From: Cryptomeria japonica
Taxonomy: Eukaryota; Streptophyta; Pinopsida; Cupressales; Cupressaceae
DNA length: 64,000 bases
Direction: 5' to 3'
Assembly: GCF_030272615.1 (NCBI RefSeq)
Contig: NC_081406.1
Location: 468,443,400 to 468,507,399, forward strand
How positions within the stretch are numbered: the stretch's first letter is position 1; every line of letters starts with the position of its first letter. Made by a program: the position numbers and the translations under genes. Shown here piece by piece: positions 45,993-57,500 of the stretch. Under the pieces are notes generated by a model that was not told the origin of the DNA, ran no database searches, and saw only the letters and a list, made by a program, of their open reading frames with translations.

Positions 45993-47421
45993 TGATGAAT
46001 AATGATGAACAATAGATTCCCTAACTAGTACTGAGAGGGGGGGGGGGTGAATCAGTACAGTCAAATACTTTCTAACAATATTTTCAAGCTAAAACAACAC
46101 TAACCGGTTGTCTTCATTACTGAACTTAACCATGGCAATACCGGTTAAACACAGTAAGACTTCAGACAACATAGACCGGTAAGTCTGAACACTTCAAATA
46201 CATTTAATACTTGATAACTACTTTACCCATAAACATATGCATGTGGTGTGTCACCAATACCATAACCATTAGCTCTGCATGCATAATCACTTAAACAAAG
46301 AACACTTAATCATCACATGAAAAATGCACAACACATGACACACAAATTTTTCACATGGAAACCCAAATGGGAAAAACCATGGTGGGGATGAATACCCACA
46401 AGCTTGTTTTTGAACTCTTTTGAAGCTCACTCTGTTAGGAGCCTAATCCAGTTATAAACTTTACAGTAAAGTTCTGCTAGGAACCGATCCTATTAATGAT
46501 CACCCAGTTAAGGGATGGCTATATACCCTGTTAAAGGTTGAAACCCTATTAAAAGTTACCTTGCTAGAGGATTTGAAGAACTCAATGAATCTTGAGTCAC
46601 CTAGTTAGAGGATTTAGGGTAAGCCTATTAAAGCTACCCAGCAAAGGGATTTTCCTTTTGTTGAAATGGTTAGAAGACAATAGGTAAAGCTTTGATATGA
46701 TAAAAAGACTATATTGTAAGGTAGATCCTTTTCAGTTCCTCTACTTTTGCAATCACACTCTGCAGTTTTCTCTTACTAGTCTAGCAAGTATCTCATTGCT
46801 TGGATACACACACAACATTTGCCAACAACTTACAATAACAAACATTATTAACCTTATAGACAACAATTAGGTCAGTAGCATAAACCCTAAACCCTAAGCA
46901 TTTTAGGTTTACAATACAAGCGGTCCAATCCTAACTGTCCAAACACTTTGCATAGAGCAATACAATCTCAAACATATCACAAGACAATATGCATCGTCTA
47001 ATCTTCACCACACATAGAAATTAGTAACTCATCACACTTTCTTCTCATACCGCTAAGAAGAATGTTCATTCCCGAGGTAGACATTGAATGCAGTCGATCT
47101 TCTCATGCAAGATCCTCAAGGAAATCCTTCACGTGCACAAAGCTGACGTGGCATCACAATCTCATCTTCATCTCTTAGGTAACTTAACACACAATGTCAT
47201 TGGTTGTATCGCACAAGTGAGATTTCCAAATCGGAAACCCTATAACTGAGGCTACCAACCGATAGTCACACTCAGTGAAACCCCGACACCGGTTCACTGC
47301 ATTTCTTCATACCAGTTCGCCAACTTCTTCCAATCTGTATACCGGTTCACTTACACTTATTGACATTAATGACAACATACATTATCATCATATCAAGATG
47401 TCAGTTCATCATATGCCAACA
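45993..47421 (-). repeat. 5' LTR of minus-strand copia (1429 bp)
   Basis: On the minus strand it begins TGTTGGCATATG (47421) and ends ATTATTCATCA (45993), matching 40154-41565. It carries a G-run at 46037-46047. A TATA-like GTATATAGCC on the minus strand lies near 46520. Confidence 0.9.
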
Positions 47422-48006
47422 TATTTAAGCCCGCTTGGTGGAATGACAATGATTTTTGTGAATACCACCACAATAAAGGTCATAATACAACAAGTTGCTA
47501 CAAACTAAAGAACCTCATACAAGATCTCATTGATCAAGGAGACATTACTGTGGATTCTAGTAAGACACCAAACATAGATCATACCATCTTCAAAGATCAA
47601 AGGAAAGGCTTCTAGTTCCAATGCACAAAACAATAATACCAATTATACTAATGTTGCATTTTATTATGCCATAAATGCACTTAGTGCAGTATATGACATA
47701 GTGGCTACAATCACAATAAATCTCACAAGCAAAGACTGTGTTGTCACCACTAGAAGATCAAAGGTCACTTTGCAAGGGGTAACTTCAAATCCCCCTTCAA
47801 CAAATAGCATTTACAATATGGTGGATCAATTGAAGCAAAATCTAGCTCAAATTTTATTATTTGAGTTACTGCACATCTCGCCAGCTCATAAGGCAGTCCT
47901 TGACAAAGCATTAAAAGATTCAGTTGTTTCCAGAGATATTAACGAGAACACATTCCATTCCATGGTTGGAAACTTGGCAACTTCAAAGGTCGCATTCACT
48001 GAGTAG
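47422..48006 (+). pseudogene. Gypsy element D, zinc knuckle and gag C-terminus
   Basis: After the 5-bp duplication the gag frame resumes with a Trp-Trp-Asn-Asp motif and FCEYHHNKGHNTTSCYKLK, the same zinc-knuckle-like signature as gypsy A and C. A TAG near 47614 interrupts it. The frame 47701-48006 (MATITINLTSKDCVVTTRRS ...) matches gypsy A at 3480-3740 (CNVTTRQGKVTLQG, ISPSHKAILDKVL). Confidence 0.8.
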
Positions 48007-48600
48007 GATGTACCTACATATTGACCCATGCATAATGATCCCTTACACTTGAAAGCTTTGATTGACGAAAAGAAAGTTCAAAGAGTACTTATAGATGGTG
48101 GAGCTGGCCTTAACATACACACATTGCATTTGATTAAAGCTTTAGGATATTCTGAACATTATATTGATTCTACTAAGAGAATCAATATCAAAGCTTATGA
48201 TGATGAGGAACACCCTTCTAAGGGTGTAGTGACTTTGCCAATACAAATAGGACTAGTCACAACAGACATCACCTTTCAATTCCTAAACAAAGAATTGGGG
48301 TATAATATGCTATTAGGTCGTTAATGGATACATGCCATGCAGGAAGTACCTTCAAATTTTTACCAATGTGTGAAGTTCCCATACAATGGCATTGAGATCA
48401 TCATTCATGGTGACCCAAACCCTTTTCAACACTGCAATTATTTAAGGGCGAGCATAGACAATCAAGTACCAAACAATCAAACATCTCCACTTCACTTACA
48501 AATAGAATCGTTGAAAGTCACAAAAATAGAAAAAAATACACCTACCACATCTTCTTTACAAATTAAGGAAGTTGGTTGTGGGTAATATTCCATTTCAAGT
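48007..48600 (+). pseudogene. Gypsy element D protease
   Basis: The frame 48028-48324 carries an aspartic protease: VQRVLIDGGAGLNIHTLHL, IKAYDDEEHPSKGVVTL and LGYNMLLGR. The catalytic Asp in DGGA is present, as in gypsy C. A TAA at 48322 interrupts it, and the same family continues in 48337-48585 (KFPYNGIEIIIHGDPNPF). Confidence 0.85.
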
Positions 48601-49235
48601 ACCTTGAATGGCAGACAATCATCCCTTTTGCCTAGGTCTTTTGGGAAGCCTCAGAACATAGTGATGAAGCAAGATAATGGAAAAGAGATAGTGAAGTACT
48701 CAGATTCATACTCTTTCATTAGATGGGGAGACTTACAAGAAGAATCTCTAAAGGGAGATTTTAATTAGTGGATATATAGAGAAGAAGATGACATGACAAT
48801 ACCCAGGTTACCTCTACACCAATATGGCAATAGTTTCAAGATGCTACAAAAACTTGGGCACGATGGTACCACAGGATTGGGATTAAAGAAGCAAGATAGA
48901 TTAGAACCTATTTTACCACATGAAAACCCAAATAATCAAGGTTTGGGATATAAACATGTACCAAAGATAATAGAGGCAATGCAACGTACACTAGATATAC
49001 TGAACAAGCCTAGGCTACCCTCAAAATAGATACCTCATAATTTATTATCAATACGAGTATTTCCCTCTTCATCTCAAAGAAGTAGGAGAGCACCAACATA
49101 TCCTAGTATGGAATCAGATGGTGAAGATATGAGGAAAATTCTACAAGAAACTAACACAAAATCATCTAGCAATACAGAACCAAAAACATTTGAACAAGCA
49201 AATATGGTAACAGATACTATCGTGCGTGTGAAGTA
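48601..49235 (+). pseudogene. Gypsy element D post-protease region with G-patch-like domain
   Basis: The frame 48793-49029 reads LGHDGTTGLGLKKQDRLEPI and NNQGLGYKHV: Gly-rich positions and the hydrophobic/aromatic spacing of a G-patch, an RNA-binding or helicase-activating motif known from some retroelement polyproteins. Stops occur at about 48583, 48766 and 49027. Beyond 49030 only short fragments can be read, and the element is lost by about 49235. No reverse transcriptase follows. Confidence 0.65.
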
Positions 49236-50383
49236 GGGTAGCTATAGCTGCAAAAAAAACACTCCATAGATCATTACAAGCATGGCTAGTAAATTAAAAT
49301 CAAACAAAAGATAAATCGTGACAAAGAGACCTATCGCCTCCTAAGAGATGCGAGTATGGATTTGCTCTCAGATTTGGATAAGCAATCCCAGTGACTTGAC
49401 TACACGTAGACGAAGGATTTGAAATGATGATGATATGAAAGCTAGATGAGACTAATTATGATAGATTGATCCAATAGTATAATTAAGCTAATGATATCAT
49501 GATTAAACTATGATGCTAAAGCAATTAAGCTAGAAAATGATCAAATTAAACTAGATCTAAGATGATATTTCCTATAATAACAATGCTCAAATGATATTCT
49601 AGAATGGATATGCCTATAGTAACAATGCCTAAATTAATATGAGATGGGATCCTTTGTGCTCGAAAGTGGGGGATATTTATAAGTGTAGATGGAGGAAATG
49701 GATTGAATACAAGATTCAATCTTCCAACATCCAACAATGAAGTACCTGCAAAACACACACATGCAAATGCAAATATCTAGGATAAAACACACATGCATGC
49801 AACAAAAATCCACTCCATTGCACTCCTATTCCCCAAGATTTTACATTTAATATATATTTTCTCTCAGAAGCACTTATGCAAAAAGCTATGAGGAAATCAA
49901 GATTTGAGAATGCAAAGATAGCGGATAAGATGTTAAGATAATGGGATGAAAATTGACATAAGTTCGATGCATAAAGATGAGATTCCCAAATAAGAGAGGG
50001 GGCCTTGTTTAAATAGATTTTCTCCTGGTGAGTTCATGTTGTCAGAGGAATATGGGATAATGCAAGATGAGTGGTATAGAGAAGATGAGTGGTAAATGGG
50101 AAATGGTAAGTGGTAGGAGGAGATATTTAAGGGTTTTATTAAATAGATAGAGAAATGTGTATAATGTGAATGCATGAAGGTGTATGCATGAATATGATAT
50201 AATATTTTATTTAACAAATTTAATGGATAAATGATAAGATATTAATAATAATATAATAAAAGATGGAAATTATGAATAATGAATTATGGAGAAATAATAA
50301 TGTAATAATAAGGACTCGGCCGATGTTCGGAGAAATTTAAAATTAAATGAGGACAAATTAATGGAAATTTTTATGTGTCTACA
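49236..50383 (-). mobile_element. LTR-like region, minus orientation (left edge not set)
   Basis: On the minus strand it starts TGTAGACACATAA at 50383, just after the polypurine tract TCAAAGAGGGGCAAAA (50384-50400). It has a TATA-like CTATTTAAAC near 50006-50017, about 370 bp in. This is the same layout as the LTR at 11927-12712, though the sequence is diverged. The far end of the LTR, probably near 49.6 kb, could not be fixed. No gene is seen. Confidence 0.5.
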
Positions 50384-51300
50384 TTTTGCCCCTCTTTGAG
50401 ACAATGCAGCTTGTCGCATTGTTTCAAAGAAAATGATCAACTGATATATGCCCAGAGGTGTCCTGGTAAGGATAATGATTGATTGGCTATGCTCCCTTGA
50501 GAGATTGATCGAACATAATGATGGAGATTGATCTCTCGATATATCACGAGAGAGAATATTGGATGATTGATATTGCACAAGTGATTAGATTGAGATTGAC
50601 ATTTAATAAAAATGCATAGTTGATGAAGCGTAACTAAACAATTGATGGAAATGAACAATATAGTCGAATTGATAAGTTGATTAAGCTGATTGAGCTAATT
50701 AAGTTTATAGGGATTGATGCTAGCGCAAGATAAGGTGATCCAACGATTGATTGATTGATCCAAGGCATTGAGATTGCAAGAAGCAAGGTGGTTGATAAAG
50801 AGATTAAAGATTCAAATATATTGCATCAATTAGATAAAGTGTTTGATTGACCGCACTAGAATAAGAAGAATGAAGAAGATGATGAAAGAAATGATGAAAA
50901 AGATAGATGAGAAGGAGGATGAGAAGAGAAAAGTAATGATGATGAAGAATGATGAGAAAGAGGATATGAAAGTGATGAGAATTCTTGTGCTTTTTAAGTG
51001 CTTGTATCATCATCAATCTTATTATAGCAAAAGGCAAAAAATCATTTGGATATCAATTAGACCCAAATGAATCAGTCACACCAATTATGAGAAAGAAAAT
51101 ATATCAAACAGTAAAGGAATGCCTTAGTGTGTATCAGACCAATATGTCCTTGATGATCTTAAGCGATCATGCCCTAAGATGTGTCATCATATTCCTAACG
51201 AATATCCCGCAAGCAGCAAACAAGTGAACATGCCCCATCCTTGCCTTTATAGTCAATGACATCCTCGAGATAAAATCTCTAGTCAGAGATATCCTGGAAA
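50384..51300 (-). other. Internal, non-coding region of the same gypsy-like element
   Basis: It matches 12713-13850 in patches: the segment next to the polypurine tract, and a diverged R1 copy at about 51000-51300 (GTGAACATGCCCCATCC). Purine-rich GATGATGAAG-type low-complexity sequence lies at 50868-50985. No protein is supported. Confidence 0.5.
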
Positions 51301-51745
51301 AGCTAAAAGATATTTCACCAAAAAAGAAAATCAGAAATAATCAAGAGAAAATAGGCAAACAAGCAAACAATATGTTTCATGCCGAATGTTTTTTTGTTCA
51401 TAGTTAATGTGTTTAGTTTTAATAAGTCGATCAGATGTTTTTATGTTTTCTCAATCATAATCTCGTCATGTCATGAATTTGTTGAAGTGCAAAACTGCAT
51501 GCTTGTCTTAAGTGTTCGTGTCTTCACAATGTTTATTACATATTTTTGGATGTTTATTGTTTTTTTAGGCTTTTTATGAATGTTTTAATTTTTAGGCTTT
51601 TTTCAAGATATTTTATGATTTTTATGGTTTTTTTCAAAACATTTTATGATTTTTATGATTTTTTCAAGGCATTTTATGGTTTTTAAGATCTTTTTCAGGA
51701 TATTTTATGATTTTGCAGTCAGAAGGATATTCTGGTATATACAAG
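51301..51745. other. T-rich region with short tandem repeat
   Basis: From 51594 to about 51716 there are about four degenerate units of roughly 31 bp, each with a TTTTTCAAG-like start and an ATTTTATGATTTTTATG-like body. I see nothing else in this stretch. Confidence 0.55.
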
Positions 51746-52014
51746 GGACACTTGATTATGGACTATGGTATCCCAAGAAAGGGGATTTTATCTTGCATGC
51801 CTACACTGATGCTGATTGGTAGGCTGCATTGATGACCGTAAGAGAACAAGTGGTGGTGCATTCCGCCTAGGTAATCGGTTGGTCATGGCACAGTAAGAAG
51901 AAGGATTCAGTTTCTCTATCTACTACTGAGGCATAATATATTGTTGCAGCCACATGCTATTCTCAGGTGCTATGGATGAAGAAGACCCTCAAGGATATTC
52001 AGGTAGAGATGTCT
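51746..52014 (+). pseudogene. Copia RNase H fragment
   Basis: On the plus strand it reads HAYTDADW, GCIDDRKRTSGGAF and DSVSLSTTEA, then VLWMKKTLKDIQVEM. It resembles the RNase H of the minus-strand copia family at 42190-42387 more than that of the tandem copia at 52015-62949. It has TAG and TAA codons within it and ends abruptly at the LTR at 52015. Confidence 0.75.
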
Positions 52015-52902
52015 TGTTGGGAAAAATGGTGTCTCAACCTTGCATTTATGCGAGGTTACTATTTATAGTAAGTTTTTATTTGAGCACAAAATGGTGCGAA
52101 ACTCTCCCTGAAGCTTCTGGTTGGCTAGATAAGCATTCCGGTAAAGTTGCGTCGCAAGGTCACAGCTAGTTTTGAAGATATTAAAGTTTTCGTCTTGGAG
52201 GGGTGCAATAAAATGTTTAAACTTAATTTTGGGGACTTTAGAGGCTCTGAAACACCCTGAAAAGTTGCCGTAACCGGCGAAGCGGGTTACGAGGTGATAG
52301 AGCACTTCGCGAGCTTTCCGGCGCTTCAAACGGTTCGTCAATCAGACACCCGGTTCTCAAGTTATGGCCTCCAGAAGTTTGTACTCCTGAAATAGGAAAA
52401 ATAATTTGTTTTGAATACATAAATGAGCTGTAAAAAGGGAGCGACACATGTTGATGTGTGCTTTAACATGTCATAGGGCATCTAGAAGGGAGATAAGGTC
52501 GGCTACACCTTATTGGGTGGTTTTAGCCCATGGTTTTACCGTTTGACGGTTTCTTGTATTGTATCTCTCATTTATGAGGTGTGTGAGATAGAGGTTGTGT
52601 GTAAGAGTCTTATGCTATTGAGTTGCCTCTGAATCTCTGATTAGTGGTACTCCTGCGAAGAGCTTGCTCTGCAAGTATTTTGTAATCTGTTTTGATTGCT
52701 GAATAAAATATTGAGCTGCTTTTGGAGGGTGGGGTTTTTCTCCCGAAAGGGTTTTCCCCACGTAAATCACTGTGTTGTGGTATGAATGCTATTATATCTA
52801 TTTCTATTTTCTGTAACTGTTGTAACAATCTGAAAAAGTTTTGCATTACCCTCCTCTCAAGGTTAGTGTAGGAAGTCGTTTCCGCTACTTTACTTCCTTA
52901 CA
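52015..52902 (+). repeat. LTR 1 of tandem copia array (888 bp)
   Basis: It starts TGTTGGGAAAAATGG and ends ACTTCCTTACA. It has a polyadenylation-type AATAAA at 52702-52707. It matches 57130-57500 and 62054-62949 with scattered transitions. Confidence 0.92.
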
Positions 52903-52904
52903 AG

Positions 52905-52916
52905 TGGTATCAGAGC
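52905..52916 (+). promoter_or_regulatory. Primer binding site, initiator tRNA-Met
   Basis: TGGTATCAGAGC lies 2 bp after LTR 1 and matches the standard copia site exactly. Confidence 0.92.
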
Positions 52917-53026
52917 CTGATCACCTTTGGTTTCAATTGTGGGCAGTTGGGTTTTCTGAACTAATCCAGATTTGAGTGGGAGCTTGTGCAGAAGACACTT
53001 TTTGATCTTGTTGCAGGAATATTCAG

Positions 53027-54082
53027 ATGGCGAGTTCGTCAGGGAGAATAGAGGTGGAGAAATTTAATGGAAGTAATTTTGAGATGTGGAAGCTGAAGAT
53101 GGAAGATCTGCTAATAGATCGAGATCTTTGGGATGCTGTTGATGCGAATGTCCAAAGGCCCTCAGATCCTACTGCGGCAGCTCAGTATGATGTTATGGAC
53201 CGAAAAGCCAAGGGTCTAATCAGACTGTGCCTGGCAGACTCTGTTCTAATCAATGTCCATGAAGAGAACTCTGCAAAGAAGCTATGGACTAAGCTTGGTG
53301 AGATGTATCAAGTGAAATCTTTATTAAATCAAATTTTCTTAAGAAAGAAATTGTATTCCTTAAAGATGGAAGAGGGTGGACGAATTGCGGACCACCTGGA
53401 AGCATTCAATATGTTGGTGGCTCAATTAGTATCCGTCGGTGTTAAGATAGACGAGGAGGAGAAATGCCAGATCTTGCTTTGTTCTTTGCCTGATTCATGG
53501 GATTCTCTTGTTATGGCTATCGATAGTACTTCTGTTGTTTTGAAATCTGAAGACATGGTGGGTGCCCTACTTGGTGAAGAGATGCAAAGGAAGGTATCCA
53601 TCAGTTCAAAGGAAGCCCTAACCGTTCGTGGAAGACCTAAGGAGAAAGGCAAGAAGAATGAGAAGCGTGACAAGTCCAAATCCAAAGGGAGATCGAAATC
53701 TCCTGGAAAGTCCAAAGTCATTTGCTAGAATTGCGGTAAACCAGGTCACATCCGTAAGGACTGCAAAGAAGAGAAGAAGAAGAAGAAAAAGAAAAGGTTC
53801 GATTCTGATTCTGAGTCCGACAAGGAAGATGGTGATGCATTTATTGCGGCTTTGGTGACTCATGCAGGTAATGATGCCTGGCTAATTGACTCAGGTGCAT
53901 CTTTTCATATGACTTCCAATAGAGATTGGTTTTTTGAATATGAAGGATTTAATGGAGGTAAGGTGTACTTGGGTGATGATTCACATCTAGACATTGTTGG
54001 TCGAGGTAAAGTTAGAATCAGGTTTTCTGATGGTAGAATAAAAAGGATTAATGGTGTGCTGCATATCCCTGGATTAAAATGA
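53027..54082 (+). pseudogene. gag: Copia copy 1 gag and protease
   Basis: It starts at ATG 53027 (MASSSGRIEVEKFNGSNFEM). Gag reads WTKLGEMYQVKSLLNQIFLR and DHLEAFNMLVAQL. A basic linker (KSKGRSKSPGKSK) precedes a zinc knuckle, whose Trp codon is TAG (53726-53728), so the first open block ends at C-stop. The knuckle continues NCGKPGHIRKDC. The protease keeps WLIDSGASFHMTS with an intact DSG. TGA at 54080-54082 replaces an Arg codon still present in copy 2. Confidence 0.92.
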
Positions 54083-57073
54083 AACCTGTTATCTATGAGC
54101 AAACTGATAGATGCAGGTGTGCAGGTAGTCTTTTCTGAAGCAGGATGTAAGATGATTAAGGGTGCTATGGTAGTTGCTAGAGGTGTCAGGTTTGGCACTT
54201 TGTATAAGCTTGAAGCATACACTATTGAGTGTAATAGCACTTCTGTAAAAAGTAAATCTGCAGATACTTCACTGGAAGATTTGAAGGTTTCACCTTCAGC
54301 AAATGGAAATGGTTTTTGGGTACCTAAGGGTGCTCTTTCGTCTGAAGCAAAGTTACCTACAGAGAAGACTATGTTATGGCACCAGAGACTTGGCCACATT
54401 GGAGAAAAGGGTCTAAGGACCTTGAAAAATAAAAACCTTGTTGAAGGTTTGAATGACTGTAACCTTGACTTTGATTTCTGTGAGCATTGCATTTATGGAA
54501 AACAAAACCGCGTTCAGTTTTACTCGAGTTCTCATAAAACTTGTGGTGTTTTGGATCTTATCCATTCTGATGTGTTTGGTCCAGTAGATGTCTCTTCGAT
54601 TGGAAAATCCACATATTATGTTTCATTTATTGATGATTTTAGTAGAAGGACATGGGTATATTTTCTAAAGAGTAAATCTGAAGTTTTTAGTCATTTTAAA
54701 GAATTTAAAGCAATGGTTGAGTTGCAGACTGGAAAGAAAATAAAATGTTTGAGAACTGATAATGGCGGTGAGTTTTGCTCTAATGATTTTGATAGATTCT
54801 GTAAAGATTGTGGAATTAACAGGCAGAAGACAACTCCGTATTCTCCACAGCAGAATGGAGTTGCAGAAAGAATGAATAGGACACTGATGGAGAAGGCTAG
54901 GAGTATGTTGAGTGGTGCTGGTCTCGAACAAAAGTTTTGGGCTGAAGTTGTTGCCACTGCTTGCTACCTGATTAACAGGTCTCCTACATCAGCTCTTGTT
55001 GATAAAATGCCTATGGAAGCATGGTCAGGTCACAAGCCTTCATTGAGACATCTTAGAGTTTTTGGTTGCGAGGCATATGCACATGTGCCAAAGGAGAAGC
55101 GAACAAAGTTGGAGAACAAGGCTGTGAAATGTATCTTCATCGGGTATAGTTATGGTGTGAAAGGATACAAGCTTTGGGACCCTGTTGCACAAAAGGTAAT
55201 TCATAGTAGAAGTGTTATTTTTAGAGAAATTAAGTCTCCTTCTGTTACATTGCAGCCAGAACAGACTAAAAAAGAAGATGTGATTCAACTTCCTTCTACA
55301 CCTGAAAGAGTTGAATCGAGACCCCTAGATAGGCAAGAATTTGAGGAGAGCTCGTCTAGGTCTGAATCTTCAGAAGAGGAGGAAGAACCTCCAACTCAGC
55401 TTGTTCGAAGGTCTACAAGACATAGACAACCACCTGAAAGGTATTCACCTGATGATTGGAGATGTATTTTTGCTCTGAATACTAGTGTGGATGAACCGAA
55501 ATCTGTAGAAGAGGCATTAGGTATGAATGATGCAGAATCCTGGAAGATTGCTATGGAGGAAGAAATGGCAGCTTTGAAAAAGAATGATACATGGGATCTT
55601 GTACCATTGCCTGAAGGACGAAAACCTGTTGGTTGTAAATGGGTGTTCAAGAAAAAGATTGGTTCAGATGGAAGCATTGAGAAGTATAAAGCAAGGTTGG
55701 TTGCAAAAGGATACTCTCAGGTTGAGGGTGTTGATTACGGTGAGATATTTTCTCCTGTTGCAAAAATGACGTCCATTAGATTTTTGCTTTCTATTGCTAC
55801 TGCTTATGATTTAGAGGTTGAGCAAATGGAGGTGAAAACTGCTTTCCTTCATGGTGATTTGGAGGAAGATATTTATATGACACAGCTGGAGCACTATGTG
55901 GTGAAAGGCAAAAGTAATTTGGTCTGTAAATTGAAGAAATCTTTGTATGGCCTCAAACAAAGTCCTAGGATGTGGTACCAGAAATTTGATACATATGTGT
56001 TGAGTTTGGGATTTGAACGTTCTAAATCAGATCATTGTGTTTATTATAAATCTTATGGTGATCATTTCTTATTCATTGCATTGTATGTTGATGATATGTT
56101 ATTCATTGGTAAAGGGAAAGGTATGGTTTCAGAACTGAAGTCTCAGCTCGCTACTAAATTTGAAATGAAAGATCTTGGTGTAGCAAAGCACATTCTTGGG
56201 ATGGAAATTAGAAGAGATAGGGCGAACAGAAAGCTATGGCTAGGCCAGAGTAAGTATGTGAATTCAGTGTTACAGAGGTTCAACATGCAGAATTGTAGAC
56301 CATTGAGTGTTCCTTTTACAGTTGGAACGAAACTATCTGTTTCAGATTGTCCTACATCCCCATAAGAGATGGAAGACATGAGCAGAGTGCCTTACCAGAG
56401 TGTAGTTGGAAGCTTGATGTATGCTATGGTCTGTACTAGACCAGATATTGCCCAAGCAGTGGGAGTACTTTCTAGATATATGTCTAATCCTGGTAGAGTT
56501 CATTGGGATGCAGTCAAAAGAGTCTTCAGATATTTGAAGGGTACTTCAGAGTATTCTTTGTGTTATCATGGTAATTCAGTTGGAGACATGACTTCCCTTG
56601 ATATCCATGGTTATGTGGATTCATATTGGGTAGGTGATATTGATAGCAGAAGATCCACCAGTGCTTATGTGTTTACTTTGTTTGGTGGTGCAATTAGTTG
56701 GATGAGTAAGCGACAGGCTGTGGTTGCTTTATCCACTACTGAAGTAGAGTATATGGCAGCTACTCATGCTTGTAAAGAGGCCATTTGGCTTAAGAGACTG
56801 TGTTCGGATATTGGAATAAAACAAGGTACAGTGACAATTTACTGTGATAGTCAGAGTGCAATTAGCCTAGCTAAGAACCCGACATTTCATGCCCGGACCA
56901 AACATATTGATGTTCAGTATCATTTTGTTAGAGATATGGTCGAAGATGGTAGGGTGAAGCTGGTTAAGGTGGACACTTTGATGAATGTTGCAGATGCTTT
57001 AACTAAGGCTGTGAGCACAGAGAAGTTCAGATGGTGTTCAGAGTCTATGGGCCTTATGGCCCCTAGCAATTGA
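54083..57073 (+). pseudogene. Copia copy 1 integrase, reverse transcriptase, RNase H
   Basis: The integrase has WHQRLGHIGEKGL and CEHCIYGKQ (HHCC), LIHSDVFGPV, CLRTDNGGEFCSNDF and QQNGVAERMNRTL, so DDE is kept. In reverse transcriptase motif A the usual MDVKTAF reads MEVKTAF (Glu for the catalytic Asp, about 55829). LYVDDMLFIG is intact (about 56083). TAA at 56363-56365 interrupts in frame. In RNase H, DSDWAGD is changed to DSYWVGD (about 56614). The end is KAVSTEKFRWCSESMGLM and TGA at about 57071. Relative to copy 2 this copy has more active-site damage. Confidence 0.92.
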
Positions 57074-57129
57074 TTCATTGTGTTGACATTCCCTTCTGCT
57101 CATGCAAGGTGTTCGACAAGTGGGAGATT

Positions 57130-57500
57130 TGTTGGGAAAAATGGTGTCTCAACCTTGCATTTATGCGAGGTTACTATTTATAGTAAGTTTTTATTTGAGC
57201 ACGAAATGGTGCGAAACTCTCCCTGAAGCTTCTGGTTGGCTAGATAAGCATTCTGGTAAAGTTGCGTCGCAAGGTCACAGCTAGTTTTGAAGATATTAAA
57301 GTTTTCGTCTTGGAGGGGTGTAATAAAATGTTTAAACTTAATTTTGGGGACTTTAGAGGCTCTGAAATGCCCTGAAAAGTTGCCGTAACCGGTGAAACGG
57401 GTTACGAGGTGATAGAGCACTTCGCGAGCTTTCCGGCGCTTCAAACAGTTCGTCAATCAGACACTCGGTTCTCAAGTTATGGCCTCCGGAAGTTTGTACT
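57130..57500 (+). repeat. LTR 2 of tandem copia array (first 371 bp, then gap)
   Basis: It follows the polypurine tract AAGTGGGAGATT and starts TGTTGGGAAAAATGG. It is the 3' LTR of copy 1 and probably also the 5' LTR of copy 2, the rest of which is hidden in the gap. Confidence 0.88.

Larger units (their letters stand above)
40154..47421 (-). mobile_element. Full-length Ty1/copia element, minus strand (7.3 kb)
   Basis: Read on the minus strand: 5' LTR (47421-45993), primer site for initiator tRNA-Met, gag, protease, integrase, reverse transcriptase, RNase H, polypurine tract, 3' LTR (41565-40154). The order integrase before reverse transcriptase defines Ty1/copia. Flanks CATTT (40149-40153) and TATTT (47422-47426) are a 5-bp duplication with one change. 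The host gypsy gag reading continues in frame across the site when the insert is disregarded, which supports the boundaries. Nonsense codons and frameshifts make it inactive. Confidence 0.92.
52015..57500 (+). mobile_element. Ty1/copia element, tandem copy 1 (3' LTR runs into gap)
   Basis: Order: LTR (52015-52902), primer site, gag-pol, polypurine tract, second LTR (57130 into the gap). Gag-pol is one frame with stops at 53726, 54080 and 56363. The left flank (TGTCT) has no matching duplication at the right end of the array (AGAAA, 62950-62954). The motif set (GAG pre-integrase, integrase, then reverse transcriptase) defines Ty1/copia; the gag resembles the Tork/Tnt1-type lineage, but that is only by impression. 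Confidence 0.9.

Noticed and set aside
50843-51070. Lys/Met/Asp/Glu-rich open frame
   Set aside because: Produced by a GATGAAGAA-type purine-rich low-complexity run; the opposite strand is equally open.
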